Positions 39,259 through 47,568 of a stretch of 64,000 nt of DNA are shown here, in pieces. The DNA is taken from contig CP013997.1 of assembly GCA_001534745.1 (NCBI GenBank), positions 2,976,001 to 3,040,000 of the forward strand. Direction: 5' to 3'. The first letter of the stretch is position 1, and every line of letters begins with the position of its first letter. The DNA comes from Pseudomonas monteilii (GTDB taxonomy: Bacteria > Pseudomonadota > Gammaproteobacteria > Pseudomonadales > Pseudomonadaceae). Both the position numbers and the translations under genes were made by a program. The notes under the pieces were generated by a model. It ran no database searches. It was not told where the DNA came from and saw only the letters and a program-made list of their open reading frames with translations.

Positions 39259-41052
39259 TTACAGATTAAAGATTTGTCCTACATCGCCTGCCGACTGACC
39301 GAACTGCAAGGCCGCCAGCCGGGCATACAACGGGCTGCTGTCGAGCAACTGACGGTGGGTGCCGATGGCGACCACGCGACCCTGGTCCATGACGGCGATA
39401 CGGTCGGCATGCTGCACCGTGGCCAGGCGATGGGCGATCACCAGGGTGGTGCGCCCTGCCATGAGCGAAGGCAACGCTTGCTGGATCAGGTGTTCGCTCT
39501 GGGCATCCAGCGCGCTGGTCGCCTCGTCCAGGAGCAGGATCGGTGCGTCGGCCAGCAAGGCGCGGGCGATCGCCAGGCGCTGACGCTGGCCGCCGGACAG
39601 ACCAGTGCCACCGTCGCCCAGCAGGGTCTGGTAACCGTCGGGCAAGCGCAGGATGAAGTCGTGGGCATGGGCGCCACGGGCGGCCGCTTCGACGTCGGCC
39701 TGGCGGGCGTCGGGCCTGGCGTAGCGCAGGTTGTCCTCGACGCTGCCGCGAAACAGCGCAGGTTGCTGCGCGACCAGGGCGAACTGACGGCGCAGCATGG
39801 CCGGGTCCAGCGTGTCGATGGCTTGGCTATCGAGGCGGATGACGCCCCGCTGGGGGTCGTAGAAACGCAGCAACAGGTCGAACAGGGTCGACTTGCCGGC
39901 GCCCGACGGGCCGACCAGCGCCACCGTCTGGCCGGGCTCGATGCACAGGTCCAGACCGTCCAGCGCCGCGACGCCGGGACGCGACGGGTAGGCGAAATGA
40001 ACGTCCTGCAACTCGACCCGGCCGGTGGCGCGTCCTGCGGGTATGGGCGCAGGAGAGGCCGGTGGCAGGATCTGGCTGCGGGCGGCGAGCAGCTCGGCGA
40101 TGCGCTCGGCGGCCCCGGCGGCGCGTTGCAGCTCGCCGATCACCTCGCTCAAGGTGCCAAAGGCGCTGCCGACGATCAGGCTGTAGAAGACGAAGGCCGC
40201 CAGTTCACCGCTGGAGATGCGCCCGGCGATCACGTCCATGCCGCCGACCCAGAGCATCACCCCGACCGCGCCGAGCACCAGTCCGATGACCAGGGTGATC
40301 AGCCAGGCACGCTGGGCGATACGGCGCCGGGCGACGTCGAAGGCAGCCTCCACCGTGTCGGCGAAACGCTGGCGGTCGCAGGCTTGGTGGTTGTAAGCCT
40401 GCACGGTCTTGATCTGGCCCAGGGTTTCGGCCACGTAGCTGCCGACGTCGGCGACCCGGTCCTGGCTCTGGCGCGACAGCCGGCGCACGCTGCGGCCGAA
40501 CAGCAGGATCGGCGCCAGCACCAGGGGCAAGGCGGCGACCACGATGCTGGTGAGCTTGGGGTTGGTGACGAATAGCAGGACGATGCCGCCGATCACCATC
40601 AGCAGGTTGCGCAGGAACATCGACAGGGAGGAGCCGATCACCGACTGCAACAGCGTGGTGTCGGTGGTCAGCCGCGACTGGATCTCGGCGCTGCGATTGT
40701 CCTCGAAAAAGCCGGGATGCAGGCTCAGCAGGTGATCGAACACCGCACGGCGCAGGTCGGCCACGCAACGCTCGCCGATCCACGAGACCAGGTAGAAGCG
40801 GCTGAAGGTGCCGAGGGCCAAGGCCAGCACCAGGCCCATGAACACACCAATGGACTGGTTGAGCAGGTGCGGCGAGCGGGTCATGAATCCCTGGTCGACC
40901 AGCAACCGGATCCCTTGCCCCAAGGACAGGGTGACACCGGCGGTCACCACCAGGGCCAACAGGGCCAGCAGCAGGCGCGTACGGTAGGGACGGACGAAGC
41001 GCCAGGCCAGGCGCAGGGCCTGACGTTGCGGGGAAGACAGCGGTGAGCGCAT
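39259..41052 (-). CDS. ABC exporter, fused membrane and ATPase domains (MsbA/ABCB type)
   Basis: This 597-residue half-transporter probably works as a homodimer in the inner membrane; its substrate is unknown. Residues ~1-320 are a six-helix type-I exporter domain starting LRLAWRFVRPYRTRLLLALL. The ATPase domain has Walker A GPSGAGKS, signature LSGGQRQR, Walker B ILLLDEAT and the switch histidine in VIAHRLATV. The ATG at 41052 is chosen because the open frame upstream of it lies opposite a well-supported small plus-strand gene and has no domain content. There is no clear Shine-Dalgarno. It is not PvdE: the sequence is of the lipid/drug exporter type rather than the cyclic-peptide exporter type, and it has no iron-starvation box. 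Confidence 0.93.
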   Translation of the reverse strand: MRSPLSSPQRQALRLAWRFVRPYRTRLLLALLALVVTAGVTLSLGQGIRLLVDQGFMTRSPHLLNQSIGVFMGLVLALALGTFSRFYLVSWIGERCVADLRRAVFDHLLSLHPGFFEDNRSAEIQSRLTTDTTLLQSVIGSSLSMFLRNLLMVIGGIVLLFVTNPKLTSIVVAALPLVLAPILLFGRSVRRLSRQSQDRVADVGSYVAETLGQIKTVQAYNHQACDRQRFADTVEAAFDVARRRIAQRAWLITLVIGLVLGAVGVMLWVGGMDVIAGRISSGELAAFVFYSLIVGSAFGTLSEVIGELQRAAGAAERIAELLAARSQILPPASPAPIPAGRATGRVELQDVHFAYPSRPGVAALDGLDLCIEPGQTVALVGPSGAGKSTLFDLLLRFYDPQRGVIRLDSQAIDTLDPAMLRRQFALVAQQPALFRGSVEDNLRYARPDARQADVEAAARGAHAHDFILRLPDGYQTLLGDGGTGLSGGQRQRLAIARALLADAPILLLDEATSALDAQSEHLIQQALPSLMAGRTTLVIAHRLATVQHADRIAVMDQGRVVAIGTHRQLLDSSPLYARLAALQFGQSAGDVGQIFNL

Positions 41053-41313
41053 GGGGCGGGCCTGTGAGAGCGAAAGGTGAAGACTATCATCGCGACGATC
41101 GGTGGGAACCCTGGCGGTCCGGCGCGCGTCCCACTTCACGGACGCAGCAGGGACAGGCCAATGGCCTCCATGCCTATAACCCTTCGTTCTAAAAGGACTC
41201 TGGCGTTTGGACCGCGATTCTGTTGCACTGAGGTCGTCGGTCATGTCGACGCTGTCACACGCGCGACATCGCCTGCGTCTACCCTGAGCTGAAACCTGAT
41301 GAGGAGACAGGAC

Positions 41314-41481
41314 ATGAGCATGCACACCCACCAAGACACCCCGAACACCCCGCAATCCCACGAGCAGCTTCACGCCTGTGGTTCGATCATCGATCAGCAA
41401 GGCCGCGAAGTACCGATCACCGAATCGATGATCCAGCAGGCCTGCAAGGAGCTCGAAAAAGAGCGCAGTGAGTCGCATTGA
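41314..41481 (+). CDS. Small conserved-looking protein of unknown function (55 aa)
   Basis: A 55-residue hydrophilic protein begins MSMHTHQDTPNTPQSHEQLH and carries a central CGSIIDQQGREVPITESMI segment with a charged C-terminal helix. I do not recognise a family. It has no signal peptide or membrane segment and one cysteine. GAGGAG at 41301-41306 is seven bases before this ATG, which decides the start over the ATG at 41299 that lies on the ribosome site itself. A strong terminator follows directly. The good ribosome site, the terminator and the independent transcription make it a real gene. It is divergent from the ABC exporter. Confidence 0.8.
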   Translation: MSMHTHQDTPNTPQSHEQLHACGSIIDQQGREVPITESMIQQACKELEKERSESH

Positions 41482-41492
41482 ATGCAGTGAGA

Positions 41493-41535
41493 TCGACCTT
41501 CATGCCTAGCGCCTAGGCCTGAAGGTCGACTTGTT
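41493..41535 (+). terminator. Strong intrinsic terminator after the 55-aa gene
   Basis: A hairpin has perfect 10-base outer arms (TCGACCTTCA at 41493-41502 and TGAAGGTCGA at 41520-41529). A perfect six-base inner stem, GCCTAG-CGC-CTAGGC, sits inside them. CTTGTTT follows. Confidence 0.85.
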
Positions 41536-41727
41536 TCATGGCAGGAAGGCCACAGGGCAGTGACTGCACGAGCACCGACTTGTACTGATGCACTACTCCA
41601 AACAGTAACAAACGGTTGCTCGCACGCTTACTTTTTCATCCTCCTACGATTCGAGCCTACGGACGTATCGCAAACGTCATTGATAGCTGCTTGATGGCTG
41701 CCCTTAAGAGGCACGCTAACGGTCACT

Positions 41728-42672
41728 TCAGATTTCGTGTGGTCTCAGCGGCCGGGGCAACTCGCCCTGACCTGTTCTTACTCGAAGCGAAACGCGCGAT
41801 ATAACGTTTGGCAACAATGCGAACTGATAAAAGTAGGGGGTTTCGGGATAGGGAGGCTTTGCAGGATGCTTTAGTAATCCCGCGTAATAGTGCACGCCAG
41901 GTTGCAGGCCTTCAGCGTTATCCACGTAAACATCAAAGATGGTGGTAGGCGACTGACTTTGGGCGCCCCGTTTTCCCTGATAAAATTCAGCTACTGGCAA
42001 CTCACCCGCGTAAAAACCTGCGCCAAACTCATTATCGGACTTGAAATAATAAGGGTCCACACCAAATCGTTTGTGCTGATCCAGAGGCGTCCTTAACACG
42101 TCTTTGCGGCCTTGTAACGTTCCTGTCAGCGCTGGCGCGTATTCAGTTTTGGACGCATGATATCCAACGAGCGTTTTTGAGGCCGGCCGATCAAATCCAT
42201 TGAATGAATGGCGCCGCTGTCTCAGCTGATAGGGCCGGGCCTGTGGCCTACCCCTGTTCTGAAGTGGGCCTTCTACGAAGCGAGGGCTCATCCACTGCGC
42301 ACGGGGAAGCAAAGGTGTGTTGAATGCCCGGCTAAGCCCAGTGTTATCGCTGTAGTTGACAGGGTCGCCTTCGCAATAGGCGAAAGCATTGAGACCCCCT
42401 GCCCCCAATGGGCTGGTTGGATCCGCACCGATGAACCGCATCAACGTCGGGCTATACGCCCGGCGACCTGCGCCTAATAAATACAAACCCGTCAAGCCGT
42501 CTACCAGCTGGCCATTGAACGCCAATGACGAAAGACCATAGGGTAGGCGTCCTTCAAATCCATACGGAGTAAATGCAAGGTGCTGGCGCTCCCTGATGTT
42601 CTGGGCCGATTGGCGGCCACCTAGCAAATCTCCTGCCAACGTGCCCGCTGAACCATGGGTAGAGACAGTCAT
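41728..42672 (-). CDS. Orphan Rhs-core protein with a variable C-terminal (possible ADP-ribosyltransferase-like toxin) domain
   Basis: This 314-residue protein has an N-terminal Rhs-associated core fragment: LTGLYLLGAGRRAYSP, LMRFIGADPTSP and NAFAYCEGDPVNYSDNTGL, at about residues 60-120. The C-terminal ~180 residues are unrelated, as in polymorphic toxins. That tail contains GYHASK, FGAGFYAG and a later FDVYVD. The spacing suggests the H-Y-D/E pattern of ART/HYD1-type ADP-ribosyltransferases, but this is inference by eye. The start is fixed by AAGGAG seven bases before the ATG at 42672; the ATGs further upstream have no ribosome site. The long YD-repeat shell of a full Rhs protein, a signal peptide and an adjacent immunity gene are all missing. 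Flanking DNA is clearly lower in GC than its surroundings, which suggests acquisition or decay of a larger toxin locus. Confidence 0.75.
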   Translation of the reverse strand: MTVSTHGSAGTLAGDLLGGRQSAQNIRERQHLAFTPYGFEGRLPYGLSSLAFNGQLVDGLTGLYLLGAGRRAYSPTLMRFIGADPTSPLGAGGLNAFAYCEGDPVNYSDNTGLSRAFNTPLLPRAQWMSPRFVEGPLQNRGRPQARPYQLRQRRHSFNGFDRPASKTLVGYHASKTEYAPALTGTLQGRKDVLRTPLDQHKRFGVDPYYFKSDNEFGAGFYAGELPVAEFYQGKRGAQSQSPTTIFDVYVDNAEGLQPGVHYYAGLLKHPAKPPYPETPYFYQFALLPNVISRVSLRVRTGQGELPRPLRPHEI

Positions 42673-42973
42673 GTCAAGCTCCTTCGCGTGAGGAGTGACC
42701 ATCATCATGATCTTCTACGCAACGTACAACTGACAAAACTATCAATTGCACAATTTGAAAATTTGCTAAATCCTATTTGCTTCACTAGGCCTCGAGACGA
42801 CATCGGGCCTGCTTGTAGCGCCACGTTGCTGATCCGCCAGATTGACGCAGCTTTCAGAGTCCGTGGGAATTCATTTTCCGGCGATGGCGACTCTGTCGCC
42901 ATCGCTGTTCCATTCCTAGGCTATAGGGCTACATACAGACTTTATCGACCCACGTCTTGAGCAGTGTGGCGCT
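42673..42973. other. Lower-GC gene-free stretch upstream of the Rhs-core gene
   Basis: About 300 bases between the Rhs-core gene and the 3' end of pdxB are AT-richer than the rest of the window. Short open frames occur on both strands without ribosome sites or recognisable content. It presumably contains the promoter of the Rhs-core gene and the 3' end of the pdxB transcript. Confidence 0.6.
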
Positions 42974-44116
42974 TCACACCACCTGCGCCCCCAACGCCTG
43001 CGCCACTGCAGCAATGGCCTGCCCCTGCCCCGCCACCTTCACCCGCAGCCCTTCGATCTCGCGACGCGGTGGATACTGTTTGCGCAACCGATCGAACCCT
43101 GCCTTCTGCACCGCCACGTCGTCGCTCAGGCTGCGCCGGAAGTCCGCATCGTCGCGGCGCGGGTCATACACCGCGCGGCACAAGGTCGACAGCACCCAGG
43201 CCGGGTCGGCGCTGGCGTCGAAGGTCAGTTCGGTCAGGGCTTGCGCTGGCAGCAGCGCGGCCAGGTGCACCTGTGGCGCCCGGCCCAGCCAACGGCACAG
43301 GGCCTGGTACACCTGCGCCGTGCCACGCTGGCGCCCATCGAGGCTGTAGCCGGCGATGTGCGGCGTGGCCAGGGTGCACAGGTCGGCCAGGGCCAGGTCC
43401 ACCTGAGGCTCGCCTTCCCAGACGTCGAGCACGGCGTGCAGATCGTCACGCGTTTGCAGGCATTCGCGCAGCGCCGCGTTATCGACCACGGGCCCGCGGC
43501 TGGCGTTGATCAGCCAGGCGCCCGTGCGCAGCCGCGCCAGCTGCGCACCGCCGAGCAGGTGCCAGGTGGGGTGCGGACCGTCGCGCAGCAGCGGGGTGTG
43601 CAGGCTGATCACGTCGCACTGCGCGAGCACCGTGTCGAGGCTGACGAAGTCGCCGCCCTCGCGGGCCTGGCGCGGTGGGTCGCAGACCAGCACCTTCCAG
43701 CCCAGCCCGCGCAGCACCTGCACCAGGCGGCCGCCGACCTCGCCAGCCCCGACCACACCATAGGTGCGCGTGCTCAGGTCGGCGCCCTCGAGGTCGGCCA
43801 GGGTCAGCAGGCTGCCCAGCACGTAGTCCACCACCCCCCGTGCATTGCAGCCCGGCGCGCTGGTCCAGTGGATCCCGGCCTGGGCGAAATGCTCGAGGTC
43901 CAGGTGATCGGTGCCGATGGTGCAGGTGCCGACGAAGCGCACGCGGCTGCCCTGCAGCAGGTGGCGATCGACCCGGGTCACCGAGCGTACCAGCAGCACG
44001 TCGGCGTCCTTGACGCAGGCGGCGTCGATGGCGCGCCCTGGGTAACGGCGGATCTCGCCGAAGCCTGCGAAAAAGGCGTCGAGCAGCGGGATGTTTTCGT
44101 CGGCAACAATCAGCAT
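42974..44116 (-). CDS. pdxB: Erythronate-4-phosphate dehydrogenase
   Basis: PdxB is the NAD-dependent dehydrogenase that oxidises 4-phosphoerythronate in de novo pyridoxal-phosphate synthesis. At 380 residues it is full length. Visible are the Rossmann signature [11 protein letters not shown] at ~115-125, the catalytic arginine in [11 protein letters not shown], the glutamate in VWEGEP and the histidine in TPHIAGYS. The C-terminal ~90 residues form the PdxB-specific dimerisation domain. It lies 61 bases downstream of tusA in the same orientation. Its neighbours pvdH, a PLP-dependent aminotransferase, and pvdP belong to pyoverdine synthesis, but there is no evidence that they are co-regulated with pdxB. 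Confidence 0.96.
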   Translation of the reverse strand: MLIVADENIPLLDAFFAGFGEIRRYPGRAIDAACVKDADVLLVRSVTRVDRHLLQGSRVRFVGTCTIGTDHLDLEHFAQAGIHWTSAPGCNARGVVDYVLGSLLTLADLEGADLSTRTYGVVGAGEVGGRLVQVLRGLGWKVLVCDPPRQAREGGDFVSLDTVLAQCDVISLHTPLLRDGPHPTWHLLGGAQLARLRTGAWLINASRGPVVDNAALRECLQTRDDLHAVLDVWEGEPQVDLALADLCTLATPHIAGYSLDGRQRGTAQVYQALCRWLGRAPQVHLAALLPAQALTELTFDASADPAWVLSTLCRAVYDPRRDDADFRRSLSDDVAVQKAGFDRLRKQYPPRREIEGLRVKVAGQGQAIAAVAQALGAQVV

Positions 44117-44177
44117 GGCGCTCTCCAGTCAGGGGAACGCAGTGTAGGCGCTGGGCGCACGCCCGACCAGCCGGGGC

Positions 44178-44420
44178 TCACTCGTGTTTCTTGCGGATCC
44201 AGTACAGATAGGTGCCCGCGTCTTCCTGCTGGTTCACCAGCTCATGCCCGAGGAAGGTGCAGAACTTGGGGATGTCGCGACGGGTCGAGGGGTCCGTGGC
44301 GATCACCTTGAGCAGGCCGCCGGCCGCCAGGTCACGCACGTGCTGGTGCAGCATCATCACCGGCTCCGGGCAGTTGAGCCCGCTGGCATCGAGAACGGCA
44401 TCGGGGGTGTGGTCGGTCAT
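44178..44420 (-). CDS. tusA: Sulfur carrier protein TusA
   Basis: TusA passes persulfide sulfur from IscS to the TusBCD/E relay for 2-thiouridine in tRNA. This 80-residue protein has the family motif with the acceptor cysteine (GLNCPEPVM) and the usual [12 protein letters not shown] strand-helix region. The ATG at 44420 is preceded by GGAG at seven bases; an upstream in-frame start would add 34 residues with no family counterpart. It sits between pvdP and pdxB on the same strand. It could partly be read through from the pvdP promoter. Confidence 0.95.
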   Translation of the reverse strand: MTDHTPDAVLDASGLNCPEPVMMLHQHVRDLAAGGLLKVIATDPSTRRDIPKFCTFLGHELVNQQEDAGTYLYWIRKKHE

Positions 44421-44484
44421 GGGCAGCTCCGTGAAAAGGTGCCCATTGTCGCTCAAGCGCAGGCGATCAGCCAACCGGGTGCCT

Positions 44485-46107
44485 TCAGGCCAGAATGTTG
44501 CGCAGCGACAGGTGCCGGGCATACCAGGGCCGTCGTGGAACCTGGCGCGTCAGCCGCGCCAGGGCGTCTTCCGGGCCGAAGGTCAGGCGCAGCGCCAGCT
44601 TCATAGTCTCCACGTCCATTTCCACCGAGCGACCGGGCTGGGTGCCAGGCACGGTGCTGCAGCCATGGGTGAGCGGTCCGAGCCAGGGGTCGCCCACCTC
44701 CACCCAGTCACCGGGTGCGAACCAGCGCACGCCCTCGACCTCCAGCCGCTGCACCTGGCCAGGGTGGTGGCGCTCGTGGGCGCGGTACCAGTCCTCGATG
44801 CGGTCGTCGATCCAGCCGTGGAAGCCCCAGAACACCGGATGGGCGTGGGAGGAGAACGGATCGCCGAGAAAATCGTTGCTCGGCCCGAACCAGCGCGGCG
44901 CGAAGTCTGCCGGATCACGGGCGAACGGCACCGGCGCGCCGTTGGACGGGTCGCGTGGCACGCTGGCCCAGCACATGTGCAGCCAGTCGTGCAGGGTCAT
45001 CTCCAGTTCCGAGCCGAAGGCGCCGAGCGACAGCTTGGACAGGTACAGCGGGTCCTGGTACTGCGACTCCCAGACCTGGAAGTTGCTGCAGAACGTCTCG
45101 TCGGTCTTGATCGCCGAGACCCACTGGCCATAGGCCTCGTCCCCCGGTGCCTGCCAGGCGGGCGGCACGCTCAGGCCGTCGTGGTTCTCGCAGTAGCGGA
45201 TGAACCCTTGCCGATCCCGTTCGACCGAGCGTTGCGGCAGGGGAAACTGCGGCCAGGACGGCAGGTCCTGCAGGCGCCGGGCCTGGCCGAGCATGTGCCG
45301 GTGCATGAACAGAAAGTCCACGCCCGAGCCGTTGCGGTGCTTGCGCGGGCCGCGGGCGTCGCGTTCGTGATCGCGTGGCCCAGGTTGCCAACCCAGCCCG
45401 CGCAAGGCCTGGCGCCGTTCTTCGGGCAGCGTGTGCCACTGATCGCGGCTGGCATGCCAGAGTTGGTGGAACAGGCGATGTTCCGGGGCGATGACCCACT
45501 CGGCCATCCGGGCATTGAACGCCAGGCGTTCGCGCGCCTCGGGGAACGGCCGCTTGAGCGCCACGAAGCGGCCATCGACGACCGGCAGGGTCAGCGGGCG
45601 GTCGAGGCGCTGCAGCTGACCGCTCAGGCTGCCCCTGCCCGCGTTGGCGTACTCGCCCCAGACCTCGTCCAGGTCGGCGTCGAAGACATAGCTCGGGCCA
45701 CCGCGCTGGCTGAACAGCCGCCACCGTATCCGGCTGCCGTCGACCCCGACCAGGTCGCCGACCACCCGGTAGGCGGCGACCGCCTCGCTGCGTAGCGCGT
45801 CGCCAGTGTCGAGGTAGCCGCGCAGGCCACGGCCCTTGCTGGCCACGTCGAGCAGCAACTCGAGCCCTGTCGCAGGCAGCCCTTCGAGCCGGGCTTGCGC
45901 ACCGTCGAGGCGGACGTCCCAGATGCCCCGCAACCGATCGGCGAGCACCTGACCGGGGTAGTCGGCCAGTTCGACGCTGGCCTCGCCCGGGGTGACGATA
46001 GCGTCCTCGGGGTCATGGGTGAGCGCCTTGTGCGCGTGATAGGCCCCTGTCCCCGCCGCGCCAGCGGCCGCCAGGCCGGCGATGAACCATCGTCGAGAAA
46101 TTGTCAT
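44485..46107 (-). CDS. pvdP: Pyoverdine-maturation tyrosinase PvdP
   Basis: PvdP is the periplasmic copper tyrosinase that oxidises the D-Tyr-derived ring of dihydropyoverdine/ferribactin and so completes the fluorescent chromophore. The 540-residue protein starts with a Tat signal ([19 protein letters not shown]), as expected for a folded metalloenzyme. A beta-rich N-terminal half precedes a tyrosinase-like domain. The copper-A-type segment [11 protein letters not shown] corresponds to FLPWHRxYL of tyrosinases, and the copper-B-type segments are LHDWLHMC and [18 protein letters not shown]. The length matches the P. aeruginosa family member (about 540). GAGG stands close before the ATG. An exact iron-starvation box lies 51 bases upstream of the start codon. 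Assignment to PvdP rather than to another tyrosinase rests on the Tat signal, length and box. Confidence 0.88.
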   Translation of the reverse strand: MTISRRWFIAGLAAAGAAGTGAYHAHKALTHDPEDAIVTPGEASVELADYPGQVLADRLRGIWDVRLDGAQARLEGLPATGLELLLDVASKGRGLRGYLDTGDALRSEAVAAYRVVGDLVGVDGSRIRWRLFSQRGGPSYVFDADLDEVWGEYANAGRGSLSGQLQRLDRPLTLPVVDGRFVALKRPFPEARERLAFNARMAEWVIAPEHRLFHQLWHASRDQWHTLPEERRQALRGLGWQPGPRDHERDARGPRKHRNGSGVDFLFMHRHMLGQARRLQDLPSWPQFPLPQRSVERDRQGFIRYCENHDGLSVPPAWQAPGDEAYGQWVSAIKTDETFCSNFQVWESQYQDPLYLSKLSLGAFGSELEMTLHDWLHMCWASVPRDPSNGAPVPFARDPADFAPRWFGPSNDFLGDPFSSHAHPVFWGFHGWIDDRIEDWYRAHERHHPGQVQRLEVEGVRWFAPGDWVEVGDPWLGPLTHGCSTVPGTQPGRSVEMDVETMKLALRLTFGPEDALARLTRQVPRRPWYARHLSLRNILA

Positions 46108-46157
46108 TGCGCCTCTAATCCGCCGGACCCGTGTCGCTCAACCCTGTCCCAGCAAGA

Positions 46158-46181
46158 ACGTAGCGTGACAGGTGAAATTTA
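46158..46181 (-). promoter_or_regulatory. Exact iron-starvation sigma-factor box for pvdP
   Basis: On the minus strand the sequence reads TAAAT, exactly 16 bases, CGT. This matches the PvdS/PfrI-family consensus TAAAT-N16-CGT without mismatch. Transcription would start roughly 40 bases before the pvdP ATG. Confidence 0.88.
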
Positions 46182-46260
46182 ACCCGCGCCTGGCGTATGT
46201 GTAATTCAGAGGCGGCGCGGGTCGTTTCATCGGTAGGACCCTAGACACGAGGTACGCCCG

Positions 46261-47184
46261 ATGTTCGCCCTTCTGCGCCCCAAACGCTCCCAGGCCACCG
46301 CGTACGGCCTGTTCGACATCGAACTCAAGGCCATCGAACGGCTCAGCCCTTCGCTGTGCCGCTACGTGTTCGGTGGCGAGGACGTGCGCCGGATGACCAC
46401 CCTGGCCCCAGACCAGCGCGTCAAACTGTTCTTCCCCACGCCTGCCGGCGCGCCGCCTAGCCTGCCCCACGGCCCGCACTGGCAGAAGGCACGCCGCGGC
46501 CTGCGCCCGGAGCACACGCCACCGATGCGCACCTACACCCTGCGTGCGCTGCGCCGCGAGGCGGCCGAAGTGGACGTCGATTTCGTCCTGCATGGCGTCA
46601 ACGGTCCGGCCTCGGCCTGGGCCACCGACGCCCGCCTGGGCGACCGCCTGCAAATGGTGGCGCCGAACCTGGACTATGCCGAGGACCCCGGTGGCTATGA
46701 ATGGAAGCTGACCGAGGCCACGCGCCGCGTGCTGCTGGTCGGCGACGAAACCGCCCTGCCCGCGATCGCCGGGATTCTCGAGCAACTGGCCGACCACAGG
46801 CCCGAGCTGGCCGTGCATGCCTACCTGGAAGTGCCCGTGACGGATGACTGCCTGACGTTACGCCATGGGCCGAATGCGCAGGTGCATTGGCTGCCACGGG
46901 ACCGATCGGGCCAGGCCCAGAGACAAGGGATGCTGCAGGCGGTGCGCGAACTGGCGTCGCTGCCGGCGACCCAGGGCAGTGGCGAGGCGTTCGACGACAT
47001 CGACCTGGACCAGCAGATTCTCTGGGAGCAAGGCGGCCAGGCGGCGTCGGACTTCCAGGCCTGGATCGCCGGAGAGGCGACGGCCGTGCGCGAGATTCGT
47101 CGCTACCTGCTTCAGGAACGCGGGCTGGCCAAGACCTGCCTGACCCTGATGGGGTACTGGCGCGCGGGTCAGAGCCTGGAGTGA
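46261..47184 (+). CDS. Siderophore-interacting protein / NAD(P)H ferric-siderophore reductase (ViuB/YqjH family)
   Basis: This 307-residue cytoplasmic flavoprotein is of the SIP family, which reduces ferric siderophores to release iron. The FAD-binding motif MRTYTLR is at ~98. The second domain has the nucleotide-binding segment LLVGDETALPAI and the family C-terminus FQAWIAGEA, VREIRRYLL and GYWRAG. It diverges from pvdP across a 153-base gap that holds the pvdP box. I see no matching box on the plus strand, so its own regulation is unresolved. GAGG lies about ten bases before the ATG. A role with pyoverdine is only suggested by position, because pyoverdine iron is normally released in the periplasm. 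A second siderophore could equally be its substrate. Confidence 0.92.
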   Translation: MFALLRPKRSQATAYGLFDIELKAIERLSPSLCRYVFGGEDVRRMTTLAPDQRVKLFFPTPAGAPPSLPHGPHWQKARRGLRPEHTPPMRTYTLRALRREAAEVDVDFVLHGVNGPASAWATDARLGDRLQMVAPNLDYAEDPGGYEWKLTEATRRVLLVGDETALPAIAGILEQLADHRPELAVHAYLEVPVTDDCLTLRHGPNAQVHWLPRDRSGQAQRQGMLQAVRELASLPATQGSGEAFDDIDLDQQILWEQGGQAASDFQAWIAGEATAVREIRRYLLQERGLAKTCLTLMGYWRAGQSLE

Positions 47185-47568
47185 GTGCTGTTGGACGGGG
47201 CGCTTGTGAAGTGGTCAGTGTCACCTGCCGAGGTCGGGTGGATGGCAGGTCGACCGGTGGGATCGTAGCGCTGATCTGACAGACGGGGAGGCGGATTTTA
47301 TGGGCCCTGCGGGCCCAATCGCGGCCGGTCCGGCGCCCCGGCTGGGGCCGCTCAGAGACCGCGATAGCCTGCAACGCCGCGGTGCGGCTACGGGTGTAGG
47401 AGCGGCCCCTGTGCCGCGATTGGGCCCGCCAGGGCCCACAAAACAGTCAACGCGTCAGAGCAGAAAAACACAGTTGCCTACACAGATCGGTGACGGCGGT
47501 GCTGATTGGCCACAGGGCTGCCACGCCTGTGTGCTAGCCCCCACCGCCCACCGCCGCAGACTCTCGCC
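47185..47568. other. Gene-free stretch between the ferric reductase and pvdH 3' ends
   Basis: This 384-base gap lies between convergent genes. Its centre (47296-47443) is a paired intergenic repeat listed separately. The rest shows no recognisable gene or clear terminator. Confidence 0.6.
47296..47443. repeat. Paired REP-type intergenic element
   Basis: Inverted GGGCCCTGCGGGCCCAATCGC and GCGATTGGGCCCGCCAGGGC ends flank GCGATAGCCTGCAACGCCGC and TACGGGTGTAGGAGCGGCCC segments. The same family recurs at 60706-60843 and, as a half copy, at 36607-36670. Confidence 0.8.

Noticed and set aside
39259..41052. The ABC exporter as PvdE, the pyoverdine precursor exporter.
   Set aside because: The sequence is of the MsbA/ABCB type, no iron-starvation box precedes it, and it is separated from the pyoverdine genes by a chemoreceptor gene.
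39259..41478. A longer 739-codon reading of the ABC exporter.
   Set aside because: The extra N-terminus lies opposite the supported 55-aa gene and its terminator side, and has no family counterpart. The start at 41052 gives a normal exporter.
41616..41804. A 62-codon plus-strand frame as a possible immunity gene for the Rhs-type protein.
   Set aside because: It overlaps the 3' end of the Rhs gene on the opposite strand and has no ribosome site or immunity-like content.
42705..42960. Short open frames on both strands in the lower-GC gap.
   Set aside because: They have no ribosome sites, no recognisable content, and overlap each other.
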